This document shows, piece by piece, positions 4,505 through 5,382 of a stretch of 5,382 nt of DNA. Below the pieces are notes generated by a model that was given only the letters and a program-made list of their open reading frames with translations, did no database searches and was not told the DNA's origin. Within the stretch, counting starts at the first letter, position 1. The number at the start of each line of letters is the position of its first letter. A program made the position numbers and the translations under genes. The stretch covers positions 1 to 5,382 of the forward strand of contig QHBL01000010.1 of the NCBI GenBank assembly GCA_003244125.1, given 5' to 3'. This DNA comes from Chthoniobacterales bacterium (lineage in GTDB: Bacteria; Verrucomicrobiota; Verrucomicrobiae; Chthoniobacterales; UBA10450).

Positions 4505-5382
4505 ATGGCCGCGCAGGGAATGCATCAGTCCCAAAATTTGTCCCTGCAGCAGGTGCTCGCGCCGCAGCTGCAGCAGAGCCTTCTTATTCTCCAGGCGCCC
4601 CTGCTCGAACTGCGCAATCTCGTGCAGCAGGAAATGGAAACCAATCCGGTTTTGGAAGAACTCCCGAACGAGTCGGATTCCACTAGCAGCAGTGATTCCG
4701 CCGACAGCGATCAGGAGTTCAAGGAAGAGTTCGATAAACTGGCCAAGCTCGATGACGAATGGCGCGATTACATGGCGCAATCCAGCGGCTTCAGTGCGCG
4801 CGCCCACGAGGACGAAGAAAAACGCCAGTTCTTTTTCGATTCCATCGCCACTACTGAAACTTTGCAGCAGCACCTCATGTCGCAACTCAACCAGCAAATG
4901 TTGAACGCCATCGACCGCAAAACCGCTGAGCTCATCATCGGCAACGTCGATGACAACGGTTTTCTGCAAACCACCCCGGGAGAGATGGCGCTCAATACCG
5001 GTATCGCGCAGGAAGATTTCGAAATGATGCTCACGCTTATCCAAAGCTTTTTTCCTCCGGGCGTGGGCGCACGCGATTTACAAGAGTGTTTGCTCATTCA
5101 ACTCAAGCGCGATGGCCGCGGCAACAGCCTCGAATACAAAATTATTTCCGAATACATGCAGGACCTGGGCAAACGCCGGTTCCCAGAAATTGCGCGGCGC
5201 ATGGGGATCAGCGTCGAACAGGTGCAAAAGTGCGCCAATAACATCGCCCAGCTCGAGCCGCGGCCCGGCGCCGTTTTTGCCGAGGCGCCGCAAAATTATG
5301 TCGTGCCGGATGTGACGATCGAGAAGATCAACGGCGAGTATCAGATCATCCTTAACGGCGAACAAATTCCGCACCTGCGCAT
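4505..5382 (+). CDS. rpoN: RNA polymerase sigma-54 factor, N-terminal 292 residues (partial, runs off right edge)
   Basis: Sigma-54 directs RNA polymerase to -24/-12 promoters and needs an AAA+ activator to open DNA. Region I is clear: Gln/Leu-rich LAPQLQQSLLILQAPLLELRNLVQQEMETNPVLEEL (residues 18-53 with the family's LxxNPxLE pattern), the segment contacted by activator GAFTGA loops. Region II (about 54-108) is acidic and Ser/Asp-rich. The core-binding domain follows: LQQHLMSQLNQQ (120-131), AELIIGNVDDNGFL (141-154) and the signature FFPPGVGARDLQECLLIQL (182-200). The DNA-binding HTH and RpoN box lie beyond the window. ATG 4505 is the first possible start after an in-frame TGA at 4481-4483. 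There is no good Shine-Dalgarno. It is divergent from the small secreted-protein pair and downstream of a sigma-54 activator gene, though not co-transcribed directly with it. Confidence 0.95.
   Translation, partial: MAAQGMHQSQNLSLQQVLAPQLQQSLLILQAPLLELRNLVQQEMETNPVLEELPNESDSTSSSDSADSDQEFKEEFDKLAKLDDEWRDYMAQSSGFSARAHEDEEKRQFFFDSIATTETLQQHLMSQLNQQMLNAIDRKTAELIIGNVDDNGFLQTTPGEMALNTGIAQEDFEMMLTLIQSFFPPGVGARDLQECLLIQLKRDGRGNSLEYKIISEYMQDLGKRRFPEIARRMGISVEQVQKCANNIAQLEPRPGAVFAEAPQNYVVPDVTIEKINGEYQIILNGEQIPHLR

Noticed and set aside
4370..5044. Minus-strand 224-residue open frame
   Set aside because: Antisense to rpoN Region I and core-binding domain, which match the sigma-54 family over their whole length.

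Overview
The window is GC-rich bacterial DNA. It holds two partial genes at its edges (hemA at the left, rpoN at the right) and five complete genes between them. There is no rRNA, tRNA, CRISPR array or insertion sequence. The organism is uncertain. The flavoprotein pair at the left resembles cassettes I associate with Actinobacteria or Chloroflexi. The rpoN N-terminus and the GTAG-headed hairpin repeat at the right are more reminiscent of Verrucomicrobiota. Both are impressions from memory, not search results.

Left part (1-2207, minus strand). The first 58 codons of hemA (glutamyl-tRNA reductase, first step of C5 tetrapyrrole/heme synthesis) run off the left edge. Upstream of it, on the same strand, is a two-gene operon: a six-helix, bis-heme ferric-reductase/NOX-type membrane flavoprotein (807-2207), then, 19 nt downstream, a small exported FMN-binding-domain protein with an SGAT flavinylation motif (389-787). 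Together they look like a route taking electrons from NAD(P)H through FAD and two hemes across the membrane to a flavin on the outer face. The ApbE flavin transferase expected to load that flavin is not in view.

Middle (2208-3714). A 136-bp divergent promoter region separates this operon from a response regulator on the plus strand. The regulator has an OmpR/PhoB-style receiver joined to a sigma-54-activating AAA+ domain (GAFTGA present) and a Fis-type helix-turn-helix. The divergent region carries a 16-bp operator-like direct repeat with 11-bp period. A 14/16 identical copy lies upstream of hemA at 301-316. This suggests one regulator controlling both heme synthesis and the heme-flavin membrane oxidoreductase.

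Right part (3715-5382). A REPIN-like pair of inverted GTAG-headed hairpins lies between the convergent regulator and a minus-strand pair of small exported coiled-coil proteins that overlap by 4 bp and look like diverged paralogues. Divergent from them is the start of rpoN (sigma-54). A sigma-54 activator and sigma-54 itself are therefore neighbours.

Main caution: the receiver type, the OmpR-like operator, codon preference and apparent taxonomic flavour all change close to nt 2640-2700, inside the response regulator gene. This is either a real domain-swap or horizontal-transfer boundary, or a chimeric assembly joined at a conserved receiver motif.
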